Shown here in pieces: positions 32,540 to 42,573 of a DNA stretch of 64,000 bases. The first letter of the stretch is position 1. Each line of letters starts with the position of its first letter. Below the pieces are notes generated by a model. It saw nothing but the letters and a program-made list of their open reading frames with translations. It did not search any database and was not told where the DNA came from. The position numbers were made by a program, and so were the translations under genes. Where the stretch lies: NCBI GenBank assembly GCA_918807975.1, contig OU964919.1, forward strand, positions 41,299,824-41,363,823, written 5' to 3'. This stretch comes from Aplidium turbinatum. Taxonomy: Eukaryota > Chordata > Ascidiacea > Aplousobranchia > Polyclinidae.

Positions 32540-32745
32540 ACTTAAAATAAAACAAAAGTAACGCAACTTTGCAGCAAAGACGAAAGTTCGTTTTCACATA
32601 CTTTTGTTCCCAATACACCGTAAATCTTTGAAGAACAACTTGATGCAAGCCACATAGGCTACACTTTGAAGATTTACGGTGTGTTTCGAACAAAAGTATG
32701 TGAAAACGAATTTTTGTCTAAATTAAAGTTGCGTTATTTTTGTTT
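32540..32745. repeat. Fold-back repeat (hairpin about 200 bp)
   Basis: About 90-bp arms ('aaaataaaacaaaagtaacg' left; 'gcgttatttttgttttattt' right) with a short loop around 32640-32660. The arms still match well, including 'ttcgttttcacatacttttg'. The minus frame of 62 codons across it is a by-product of the palindrome. Confidence 0.75.
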
Positions 32746-33404
32746 TATTTTAAATTGATACAAATTGATGCTATCCACACACACTCTGAATTTTTTTTAT
32801 AACGGCGCTTTCTACATTTTGAAATTTCCACGCATTTCAGTTTCTTTTCAAACAAATCAAAATTGCTTCGGTTTCGAAGCCAATAAAATGAAATTTTGGC
32901 ACAAGTTTTTTTTTTCTTTTAAATATTTTTGTTAGAATACTCTTGGAGCAAAGTTTTCAGAATTTCCTAGACCCAGGAACGCCTTGGTCGATTTGCTTTT
33001 TTGGAAATACAAAACTCAACGTCAAAGCAATTGTGTAGGCCCAAGTAAATGCCTATGAACGATATTTCATTTTTAACACCATCTCAAGACATAGACCTAG
33101 CCGAATTTTCATGTTTTTCGTTGAAACGTTACGTTGTTTTTCGTTGAAATGTTAGCTGCAAGCTACCAATAATTGTTGTCTGTGGTCAATGGATTCATAG
33201 CCTCTAAAGTCTAAAGACTATTTTTTACGATTTTATTCCCCAAGGACGGTTGAGTGAACAAAATAATTGTGCGTCTTTTGTATTATCTTATTTATCACCA
33301 TGTTTCTTCTTCGGGGTGAGGTTAGAGACAATTCACCATTGTTCACATCATGAGCACTTCTTACAACATTTTGTAGTTTAATTTTATCATCCATGCTCGC
33401 TTAC

Positions 33405-33554
33405 GGAGGCTTATATTAGTCCAGAAGCAAGAATCGATTCCTTCTGGGCATTCAACAAGAAGATCACTGGAGACAGACCCTTCGGTGCAAGACAAAGACA
33501 AATCGCTTAAGTCGAATTCATCGAATGTACAATTGTAGCACGAGATGGCGGATC
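33405..33554 (-). CDS. Ly6/uPAR-like secreted protein, second exon
   Basis: Minus strand. A 'cttttag' acceptor is followed by an open exon reading GSAISCYNCTFDEF, then SLSCTEGS, VECPEG and DSCFW. Together with the upstream exon this gives a signal peptide then CxxC at the start of the mature chain and three more cysteines, the opening pattern of a Ly6/uPAR (three-finger) domain. I place the 3' limit at a GTAAGC donor (33404-33399). Without splicing, the frame would stop about 40 bases later, before the final 'CC...CN' motif. The exon with the last cysteines was not found, so the gene is incomplete here. Such proteins are secreted or GPI-anchored. The ligand is unknown. Confidence 0.6.
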
Positions 33555-33969
33555 CTAAAAAGAGTATACAGAAACAATGAGATTATTGATTTACAAGTAG
33601 GCTAACACTGGTTCAACAGATAAAAAAAAAGTTTTTCCTGATTACCCAGCCGGAAACGTAAACTATAGCCTACTTAGATTCTAAATTGGCTGAAGCATTG
33701 TTTCTGTTTCTTATTGTTTGTAGGCTACGTTTGCTGACACAAAATACAAGTGATTGCTGGAGGAAATATATGTTTTTTGAAAGTCTGTTCTCCAACAGCT
33801 TCGAACTGCTACAGTTAAAGTTAAGAGATTATATTCTCGAAGTATGTGTCTTGATGTATCCCGACAAGCAAAATAGAAATATTGGGACAATTTTGTTCAT
33901 ATTTTGTATCCATACGCTATTTATCATGCAGATAACAAAAGAAGGTTTTGTTGCTGTTGCTTGACTTAC

Positions 33970-34024
33970 CTTGTGAGATGCAGATGGCAAATAGAACAAC
34001 CACTACAGGAAGAAATTCGTTCAT
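33970..34024 (-). CDS. Ly6/uPAR-like secreted protein, first exon (signal peptide)
   Basis: ATG at 34024 opens MNEFLPVVVVLFAICISQ, a compact hydrophobic signal peptide. It ends at a strong donor (CACAAG|GTAAGT, intron from 33969). The exon is 55 nt, leaving phase 1, which joins in frame to the exon starting at 33554 to give Gly-Ser-Ala then the first cysteines. A signal-peptide exon followed by a phase-1 intron is the usual gene structure of Ly6-type proteins. The intron would be 415 bp. No promoter element identified. Confidence 0.6.
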
Positions 34025-35666
34025 GTCAACTTCTCAATAAAAAGAACAAGTGAGAAAATATTTAAATCTGCTGAAACATAAATGTCATACGTGACATGTC
34101 AGCTAACGTGTGACGTTGATATTGCACTGAAGGATGTCAGTGAAAATTGATCATATTGTACTTTTGCTGCTGCAGTGACATTAAAAATAGGCGTACTGCT
34201 TGGTCTGATCAAAACTATGATAGATAGGCTATTCTGAAATTCTGACTCTTCTATTCTGAAATTTTAAAACATTTTGTTTTAATGCGTAATTCCTTGGTAT
34301 TGTTTCCTTTTGAATCGAAGAAAGTTTTTTATAGCAGTTTTTTTAATAGGCTACAAGCAATTCCATAACCTACTGTTGTGCGTTTGAAACAAAATACAAG
34401 ATAATTTAAAACGCAAAAACTTACGCAAAGTACGAAATGTTGGGCCTAGCACCATTCTTCAATGGTTCATTAAATATTTAAGCTTATGAGTATTTCACTA
34501 GAGATTTTTGCAATGTGACAAAACAAACTTTGGTTTTATCAAAAATAAAATATTTTGATTCGACACACACAAAATTCTTTCGTTTCTTTTGTTCCAAGTA
34601 AGTTTTGCAGTGAAGGGTTAGGTTTAATTTAAAACTGTTTTTTATAGAATAAAGTTTCGTTTCGAAGAAATGAATGATGCGTTGGGTTTTTTCGCTCAGC
34701 TACGCGCTAATGGGGAATGGCATTCTTCTCTTCTTGTGGCGATGAGGGTCAGATTGCAGATAATATCGTCGACGATTACACAATTTTCGCACACCAAATT
34801 CTGCCTGTGTTGGATGATGAGATCAAAGTTTAATTGTTTTCTAGCAGCCTCTCACAGTAATCTGGTCAAACATCAATATTAATAATATGGAGTGGAAAAA
34901 ATAAATCTTCCACTCAAAAGTCCCATAAAAGCGATTGATGGTCTTCACTAAACTTTTCACAACTGTAGTTAGTGCAGCATTATTTTCTTTTATAACTGTG
35001 ATCATGTTTACCATATGCCTTTTTACTATTTTATTTATGAAAACATTTTTAACGAACAGATATTTTAACATTCTCAAATTGATTGTCATAATGCAAAGTA
35101 ATGCAACTATTGCTTGTGGTTGGAAAATTCAGACGTCTGCAGATCTTGCTTAAACTTGAAACTTTAACCATCTTTTCATAACTCTGTTTTGAAATATGCT
35201 CTTTCAATGAAAGTTGAGAGCTTCGTATGAGTTTTTGAACTTTTCTTTGCTACAAAGCGAGTATCAACCGTATCCAGTTTGTGGCTTGAATATTTTTCTG
35301 CCTTCCTGCAAATCTACTTCGTCTTAACTGAATGTAGATTACTGGTCTGATCTTCGGAAACTTAACTGCCGTTGTTATAGCAATGCCGCCGTTGTTAACT
35401 GCCGTTGTTATAGCTTCCAATAAGAAAGTTGATTAATTTCATCGTCAAAGTTCCATCTTAACACAGCTGCTACCAGTCCTGTAAAAGTGTTTGAAGTTAG
35501 TTCCACATAGCATCGTGTCGTCATAACATCGAACTGAAGTGGCTGCTGTAGACAAATGATCGACTGATGAAGCTTCATTTATCTCCGCTAACAATACGAC
35601 AGGTTTACCAAATCAAAATTCTTCAACTTTAATAGATTTGGAATTTCATTAAACATTAGCGCAAAG
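34025..35666. other. Upstream region of the Ly6-like gene; no other gene recognised
   Basis: AT-rich, with no repeat boundary found. A short imperfect repeat 'taactgccgttgttatag' occurs twice near 35365-35415. Open frames here are short and featureless. Confidence 0.4.
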
Positions 35667-35735
35667 ATGTCCAAACTTTTCCCCACGCGGACCAGATTAG
35701 ATAATGCGGAAGTGCTCGAGGGCCAACAATCTCAG
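35667..35735 (+). CDS. Candidate first coding exon, unknown protein
   Basis: ATG at 35667 opens 23 codons (MSKLFPTRTRLDNAEVLEGQ then QSQ), ending exactly at CAG|GTAATC. The segment is more GC-rich than its surroundings. A possible second exon follows a 'caatacacag' acceptor at 35929 and continues in frame for about 11 codons (VKSGSGLVADK). I do not recognise the protein. It may be chance. Confidence 0.25.
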
Positions 35736-36893
35736 GTAATCTTGTTTTGCAAAAAGAAATATGCCTATATGGTAATATTGTGTTATTTAATGCTATTTTC
35801 ATTCAACAAAGCAATACGCAAGTTTACGTATTTTTTTACTACTGTGGCCTATATAAATTGAAACATCCAAAAGCTTTATGGCCTAAAACGCAGCTGGATG
35901 AAGCTGACTTCTTGATTTCAATACACAGGTCAAGTCTGGTTCGGGGTTAGTGGCAGACAAACGTAAAACACAACGCACGGGAATGCTTTGCAACCTTTGA
36001 AACAACTATTCGCGATTTTTCATTTCGAAAACATCTCATCTGCACCAACCAACTATAGTTAGTTTGCAGGAATTTGTTCTTCCTTTGGTGGAATAACTAT
36101 GGAAAGATTTATTTGGTGGAATAGGCTAACTATGGAAAGATTTATTCAATAAAATCTCGCAACTAAGCCGACTTTTCAATTGATAACTGAGTTTGAAATG
36201 GACTGATCTGAATCCAACTCGGAATTTTTTCACTTGCTACTGCTCTTAGTAGCCTAAGTACAGACGGTCTTAGGCACAGAATTTGAAAAAAAAATGGTTT
36301 AGTAACAAACAACAACACAAATCATTATACATTATGAGAATTATTTGCATGTTTTATTCAACCATGCGAGTATATTGATGATCGTTTGTCATTAAATTAA
36401 GTACAGCTTTTTGACCCAAGCCTTCGACATAAGGTCATAAAGTGTCTAATGATTATAAGACAATTTTTTTTCGTTTTGATATCAAATCGAGGGTTAAATA
36501 AAAGAACGAGCCAAGTCACCCAAAAGTAGTTTTGAGAAAATGGCATTTTAAAATTTAAATTCTAACGATCAGTGTAGAAATCTGTTCATGCTGTGATGAA
36601 TGTATACTGATGAGACGCATCTTCTCTGAAAATTTCTTTGCGTTTCATAGTAAAAGCATTGAATGCGAACTCTTCAAATGACTTGGCTCATTCTATCAAT
36701 TTCTTTTTCTTTTTTTTTGGAACTAAGTGTTATTCAATTTCATACAAAACGACATTGCAATTGAACTTAATACGATTACAACGAAACAAGTTGAATGTGT
36801 CACATTTATTTACAAAGACAGTTAATGCCAGGCAGATTGTCAAAATTGTCACCTTCAGTAAAAGTCTAAATTAGTAGAATTGTACTCTCGGTT

Positions 36894-38654
36894 CTACTGT
36901 TTTTCAGCAGGTAAATTCATGTACCAGTGTTGGACTTCAACAGGTATGGCTCCAGTTTCACAAAGATGCACGAAATCTTTCTTCTTGGCTGCTGAGATTC
37001 CCATCCGTTTTGTATACAGCTGTTCTAAAGTTGCACGTTTGGCTCTGTGTCCCCGCACCACTTTGGTGATAACTTTATGGTATTCCCCCATTGGGTCATA
37101 CGAATACAGAAAGGAAAATGGCTGATCTTGGGAAAATCTAAGGCTGTGGATTTTCATCCAGTTGAATTTTTCACCAGCAGTATCTTTGTTTCGGTTAGTC
37201 ATAACCTGGTTTTTCAGTTTTTCCAAATCATAAAAACTGGAGAAATTCAGCTGGTGGATAACGTATGGCTTGTGACGACGAGCAAGACGAATAACGTTAC
37301 ACCATTCTCCTAAAGTAAATACACTGACATTCTTTTTGAAATGCTCTATGGCTGCATGCATGGAGTCACACTCCATCTGTGTATGGCCTGTTTCGAGGAA
37401 ATTCAAGGTAATCTCCTCAAGTGGCAATGACTGCACACTGTGCATAAGCAAACTGGCAACATACTGGTTTCTATTCTGTCCACCGCAAGAGTCTGAGTGG
37501 AAAGATACTCTTTTTACAGTATCTGGCAGGGAGGAGAGGTAGTGATAGATGCAGCTGCCAATCTCTGAACTCCCTCTTTTTCCATGTAACTCAGTCCACA
37601 AATAGCAGTGTCCAACTCCTGAGATAGCTTCATAGATTGTAAAGTTATACACACACAGTTTGCGCTTGTAATACATGGAACTAACATCAGAGCTAGGAAG
37701 CTGTAGAACAGATTGCAAGTCAAACGTGGCAGTCACAAAAGAAGGATCTCTGGCAGCTTCTTCTTTATCTTGTCTTTTCCTTGTTTGTGCATCAACCTTT
37801 CTTTGCTTGTGCTCGTCATATTTTGTTTGCAGATCCAGCTTTTCATTTTCATCAGCTGTTTCGAAGATGTTACACTGGAGGCACTGATCCTTACGAGGAT
37901 TGTGAAATCCTATGTTGTACTCAGTGCAGAAGATTTTTCTGTATGTTTGACACTTGACAGGAATAAGTTGCTGTTCTTCACACTTTTGTTTATAAAGCTC
38001 ATGCATCTTCACAACATTGAGTCCTGGTTCCAAATACTTCCTATTGGTGTCAACACGGCAATAATGACTCTCCATCAATGGAAAGCTCTCGATGTGATCT
38101 TTGATGAACTGATGTCTTTCAACTGATAGTTTGTGTTTTGGCTCATGATGTCCTCGCAGATCTCCAGAAATAAAGGTATTATGCTCAGATTGGCCAGCAA
38201 ATGCACTAAGAACAGCATTGTTGGATATACACAGTGTGGCCAAAAAGAACTCCTTGCACACCCTTACTTTTTCTCCATCACAAGAAAAAAAGTAAGCATG
38301 TGATGCATTCCGTCGTTTCAGGGATCTTGACCTTCTTTGTTTGGGCTCAAAGGTTGTTGCATTTCCCAGTATAAAGTCCTTCTTTCGGTTGTAGTCTTCC
38401 AAATCCCAATACTGTTGACAAAGACTTTCTCGCTGTTGTTCGTTAAATCTTTTACATTCTTTTCTGCACTTATGGCCTACCACAGACTTCGGTGACCTTT
38501 TTGGCACTTCCTTTCCTGCAGTGTTGATGTGTTTCTCACCACTTCTATACATTTTCTTCCGTAAATTGCTTTTCCACAAAGCTGGATTTGGCTTGCGCCA
38601 CCGTGTGCCTCCAGTGCCGGATGTACCAGCTCCGATATCACCTTCATCGCTCCA
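36894..38654 (-). CDS. DUF7869-like, transposase-derived protein, main frame
   Basis: An uninterrupted frame of about 586 codons, read from 38654 to the stop at 36894. It opens RWRKPNPALWKSNLRKKM and GKEVPKRSPKS, with a CRKEC motif. A 'DYNRKKDFI' block and the 'CLQCNIF' cysteine pair follow. Then FDLQSVLQLP, HSDSCGGQNRNQY and HTQMECDSMHAAIEHF occur near codons 286, 362 and 402 of the part from 38579. Arthropod and other invertebrate genomes hold many proteins with this layout (DUF7869). I read the three acidic sites as an RNase-H-fold triad, by inference. The frame has no ATG at its upstream end. The natural N-terminus lies in an overlapping frame (38477-38929). Length and lack of stops suggest recent or continuing constraint. 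Confidence 0.7.
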   Translation of the reverse strand, partial: WSDEGDIGAGTSGTGGTRWRKPNPALWKSNLRKKMYRSGEKHINTAGKEVPKRSPKSVVGHKCRKECKRFNEQQRESLCQQYWDLEDYNRKKDFILGNATTFEPKQRRSRSLKRRNASHAYFFSCDGEKVRVCKEFFLATLCISNNAVLSAFAGQSEHNTFISGDLRGHHEPKHKLSVERHQFIKDHIESFPLMESHYCRVDTNRKYLEPGLNVVKMHELYKQKCEEQQLIPVKCQTYRKIFCTEYNIGFHNPRKDQCLQCNIFETADENEKLDLQTKYDEHKQRKVDAQTRKRQDKEEAARDPSFVTATFDLQSVLQLPSSDVSSMYYKRKLCVYNFTIYEAISGVGHCYLWTELHGKRGSSEIGSCIYHYLSSLPDTVKRVSFHSDSCGGQNRNQYVASLLMHSVQSLPLEEITLNFLETGHTQMECDSMHAAIEHFKKNVSVFTLGEWCNVIRLARRHKPYVIHQLNFSSFYDLEKLKNQVMTNRNKDTAGEKFNWMKIHSLRFSQDQPFSFLYSYDPMGEYHKVITKVVRGHRAKRATLEQLYTKRMGISAAKKKDFVHLCETGAIPVEVQHWYMNLPAEKQ

Positions 38655-38929
38655 TCATTCGACTCCGATGAAGATGACACAGTGTGTGCAGGTGGTAGGT
38701 AATCAATATCTTCACATGAGTCATCTCCTGCATCTAGATCAAAAGTGCAAAGTCTCTTGCTTTCAGACTCATCATCAGAAGTCTCGTCACTCTGTGTAGT
38801 AATGATGAACAAGTCATCAGGTTGTCTGTTGGCTTGGGGCTCATTTTCTGAAGACTCATCACTGCGTGTAAGTTCATTGATGAGCTTTTCATCCAGTTTC
38901 CATTTAATGGTATTCGGTTTGTCATCCAT
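38477..38929 (-). CDS. DUF7869-like protein, N-terminal frame
   Basis: ATG at 38929 (context GTGATGG) opens MDDKPNTIKWKLDEKLINEL, then a long acidic, serine-rich stretch ending DIDYLPPAHTVSSSSESN. After that the family's next block (RWRKPNP...) is found in another frame, offset so that one base must be re-read or one restored between about 38654 and 38560. I see no classic slippery heptamer, so a single-base deletion is likelier than programmed frameshifting. The ATG sits three bases after a good acceptor (TTACTGTTTCAG), so an upstream untranslated exon is likely. Confidence 0.55.
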   Translation of the reverse strand: MDDKPNTIKWKLDEKLINELTRSDESSENEPQANRQPDDLFIITTQSDETSDDESESKRLCTFDLDAGDDSCEDIDYLPPAHTVSSSSESNDGAMKVISELVHPALEAHGGASQIQLCGKAIYGRKCIEVVRNTSTLQERKCQKGHRSLW

Positions 38930-38932
38930 CAC

Positions 38933-39709
38933 CTGAAACAGTAAAATACCAAATAATACACTGTAGTCAGGGTTTTTAAGTTGGCAAAAGTAATTAATAG
39001 TCAGAGGTGAGCATACGCTTCTACAAAAATAGCGCGTTCTCCCTACTTGTCTTCAGAAAAGCGTAAGCCTGTAACCCGTGTTCTTGAATAAAAGCCCGTT
39101 TTGGCTTTTGGGCCCATGGTCTTTACAACAATATTCACGTTTTTTGAATGAAAATCTTATATTGATTTTGCATAAATAGCAAAAGTAGGCTACTTGTCTG
39201 AAGAAGTGTAGTTTTAAATTTTTGTAGCCTAGGCTACCGGTTCCAGGTATCGATACTAGAACGTTACCAGTATTAAGTAAACATAGAACTACCAGTAAAT
39301 GAAGGTTTAATTGTAGAGAATGGTAGCCTATGTAGTTTTTACACTTCACATTGTTTAGTCCCAAAGACAGCATTCAGTGATCTTTGATCTGCAATAAACA
39401 CCAATTGACTGTTGGCCTAACGGTATTCAACTATGTAGGCTACAGGCCTATGTTTGACAATCCACCATAATCGGAAAATACAGCATCTCTCAAAAATATG
39501 AACTGCCGAAGTTCATTGAAACTCTGAACTGTTACTGCCAAGGTTCAGTAACCTAGGCCTACTGACACAACAACTAGCATGGTAGCCTAAGCCGTCAGAT
39601 CATCTGCTAGCCTAGTCAAGCTAAGTATCCATCAGCTACAAGTTATCTGCTTTCACTTATAATATGCCTATTCAAATTGAATAAAAAGTTGCCTTATTCA
39701 ATACTTACC
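38933..39709 (-). other. Probable 5' intron of the DUF7869-like gene
   Basis: On the minus strand a consensus donor AAG|GTAAGT at 39709/39708 pairs with the acceptor TTTCAG ending at 38933, three bases before the ATG. The implied intron is about 776 bp. The preceding exon has no usable ATG in the joined frame and is taken as 5' UTR. Splicing is predicted, not observed. Confidence 0.4.
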
Positions 39710-40695
39710 TTAACAATTTTTTCCTCAACTCGAAAATTTTCAAACCACAGTCATGGAAATCAAAAAGAGATTGTTCAGTCTTAGCTGCTGGAAGGATGAA
39801 ACGACCAGAGTGACCAAATTTTTTTTTGGTATTATTTTTGCTCAAAAGTTTAGTCTTGTCAAATAATACTTTTTGTAATTTTACACACTCACTAATAGTA
39901 ATAGTACAATAAATACATTCTACCAGTTTTCAAATTGTGAGATAGACTGAGTCGCTCAATAAAAAAGTGGCCTAATTTTTTTTTTAATGCTTTCAAGTTT
40001 AAAAGTTATTAAAAACAAACCTAAGAAATTTCATAAAACTAAAGTTCGAAAAGAAAAGTAGATAATGACTAGCTTATTTTGCATGTATAGATTCAACTTT
40101 CAACCTTGTTTGTGTACATAAAGTCAAAAATAGATTTTTTGGAGTCAAACCACTCTTTTTTACTGTGTGACTATATTTTGGACCTGTGACGGCAAGTAGG
40201 CAATGATGATGACAAAATGAGCTATGTCACATTAGCTCATTTTGTCAATAGAGATGGTATAGATGCAGAAGCGGCACAATGAGCTATGTAGTAATAGCTC
40301 ATTGTGTCGTATAACCCTTTGGACTTAGTTTAAAATGAGCAGTCAGTTCTGAGAAGCCTGTTCAGGCTAGAACTTAGCTCTTTCTGTCAGTAAAAATACG
40401 GGGCTTGAGCAACACTTTCCAGTATCTAACCACAAAAAATGCAAAAATGGACTTAGCTCGTTCTGTTATTTAGCCCTCGAAATAGTGCACTAAACTCCTT
40501 TTCAACCAAGTGGGTAGTGGGATTTTGCACAAGAACTTTAAGCGCTTGAGATACGTGGTATTTTTAAAATCTATCAAGAGCTCCGACCACAGCCCTAAAA
40601 TTCAGTGTGCTTCCGTTAAAAACACTATTCGCCACGTAATGTTGCAAAACAGCTAAACGCCCTTTTCTAGTGTAAGCTTGAGCAAGTAGCCTATA
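39710..40695. other. No gene recognised; two related hairpins
   Basis: AT-rich. Holds the hairpins at 40211-40246 and 40275-40306 and loose 'ttagctc.ttctgt' echoes near 40375 and 40450. Confidence 0.45.
40211..40306. repeat. Pair of similar stem-loops
   Basis: GACAAAATGAGCTA (40211-40224) pairs with TAGCTCATTTTGTC (40233-40246), an 8-nt loop. CACAATGAGCTA (40275-40286) pairs with TAGCTCATTGTG (40295-40306), also an 8-nt loop. The two share the AATGAGCTA stem core. No poly-U tract or gene end nearby explains them. Confidence 0.7.
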
Positions 40696-41198
40696 GTAAG
40701 GGAGATGTGAGACATATGACCCCAAGGGACCTATGGAACCATTGACATATTACGTGACTTCGTGATCTTTGTGTTACGCAATTTCACTTGTGGAGTCAAG
40801 ATATTGTTTTCTTTTACTACGACGTGCTAGTTTTATGAACAGCCTTGAACGCGTACGTGCAATGGAAAAAAAGTTTTTAGAGTCTGCAAGTAAAAAAAGG
40901 TTGATCAATCAATTTTGTGATTAAGGTACTGTTACAAAAATGTTATAAGTAATGTTACTGTCCGCCCCGTTAGCTCAGTGGTACACACCGGGCTTAAGAT
41001 CACTCGGCACTGGTTCGACTCTCGGGGTGTGCGCTTAAGCAACGCATTTCTGGACTGCTCTCCATTCAGCGGCACCCAGTGAATGGAACAATTCCCCGGC
41101 AACAACACTCCAACAATCGAAAAACTTCACTCTGCCAATCTCGGTAACCGGCCCTGCGTCAAGAGCCTCTACAAGTATGCGAAACTACCAGGGATAAC

Positions 41199-42573
41199 CA
41201 GGGGCGTCGGAACGGTTTTTGACTGGGGGGGGGGGGGGCAGGATTATGAAAGAAGGGCACTTTTGTTGCTGAAAGGCCAATTGTTTTTAAAGTTTATGAT
41301 AAGATATAGCGATAATGCTCATCCATCAGCTCATTATTGAGTAATGATACAAGTGTCTGGTATACGAAGAGCAATGGCACGGAAGGGCATCATGCTATGT
41401 TATAATGATGTAGGCCAGGGCTTTCCAAACTTTTTTGCTCGCGACCCCTTTTAATCTCCAAAAAAATTTTTGCGACCCCTTACGATTAAAATGACGAACA
41501 GTGCGAAATATACATTTGTGATATTTATTGAAAAGCTTAGATCAAACCAAAAGCAATTTACCGGCACTCAGTTCAGTTTGTTTTTATTTATTTCTGACCA
41601 TCGCAACAAAGCTTATAGCCTATTGGGCTCTGGGTAGCCCACTGGAAACAAACCAAAAAAGCTAACACATTTATTCAGTGTGATGGGTCACGGGTGTGAC
41701 TGCCTTCTGCTACAAAGCAAGTCCACCCATGGCTCAATGTTAGTTAAAGCTGGTCTCAAGAGGGTTTCAATGTTGCTAAGGTTGGAACGGTAGGCGAAGT
41801 GAGAACATTTCAGATAAATCATTTTGAAATGTTGGTTTCCAGATGTTCAATTTTTTAATGAATGCATCAATTTTAGATTTCAATGCAAAATATTGATGTT
41901 TTCTCTTAGGAGGGACACATTAAATTCGTTTAGTTTTTCAAGCAAATCTGACATTTGACATAATTTCAAAAGCTGGATGTTATTGCGAAAATGGTGGACC
42001 AAGACTGAATTTTATTCTGTTGGAAAAATCACGATTTCGGCTTTCAACGTTAATTGGCTCGCCATTTTAAAGCTTTGACTTTTGAAAGTCACCTCACTTC
42101 AAGATGCAGTAAAAGAGTTTTTTAACTCCGATTCAAATTCACCTCATAAATTTTCAAAAATACGGGCAGCAGTCTATTGAGTGCGCGACTCTTAGTAAAG
42201 TTAATAACTGTCACAGCATCTCGCACAGAAGTGTTACTATGCAGTACCTTGTTCAAATTGGTATACTTTCTGCGACCCCTGAAGTTCGTTACCCGACCCC
42301 TTGGGGGTCGCGACCCCCAATTTGGGAAGCCCTGACGTTGGCTATCCTACTGTGATACAGAATTTTGTGTCGTGAATATCGTTTTGAGGCAGAAATGAAA
42401 GATTATAATTAGGCTAAAAGCGAACAGCTAAAATTGTTATATCGTATTGCAAAATGTGCAGTAGCTTACATGACCTTAAAAGGGTACCATTGCTCCCCTG
42501 CCCCTCCATCCACAGAAAAATTGTGGGCAGGGAGGCATCCTCCCCTCTGTCCCCCCCGCTTCCGGCGCCCCTG
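41199..42573. mobile_element. hAT element inserted in the SINE
   Basis: The ends CAGGGGCGTCGGAACGG and CTTCCGGCGCCCCTG are flanked by a perfect 8-bp duplication GGGATAAC (41191-41198, 42574-42581). The unoccupied SINE at 44.5 kb is the empty site. A fragment of the same family lies at 60634-60785. Contains an older hAT relic, 41416-42334. Confidence 0.9.
41416..42334 (-). pseudogene. hAT relic, ZBED5/Charlie-like transposase fragment
   Basis: The ends CAGGGCTTTCCAAAC and TTTGGGAAGCCCTG are flanked by atgtaggc and acgttggc (six of eight match). Minus-strand frames show VRDAVTVINFTKSRALNRLL, then LLLHLEVR*LSKVKAL (family form 'LLLHTEVRWLSRGKVL'), then the LRENINILH region and IETLLRPALTNIEPWVDLLC. 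That is the central-to-C-terminal part of a Charlie/ZBED5-type hAT transposase. Stops and frame changes throughout. Homologous to 3771-4123. Confidence 0.65.

Noticed and set aside
37713-38126. 137-codon plus-strand frame
   Set aside because: Antisense shadow of the DUF7869-like gene.
40966-41040. tRNA-like sequence with A and B boxes
   Set aside because: Part of a multi-copy SINE (also at 0.3 and 44.5 kb) with mismatched acceptor stem and a long non-tRNA body. The same reasoning applies to 24.7, 25.5, 27.1, 17.7 and 51.7 kb.
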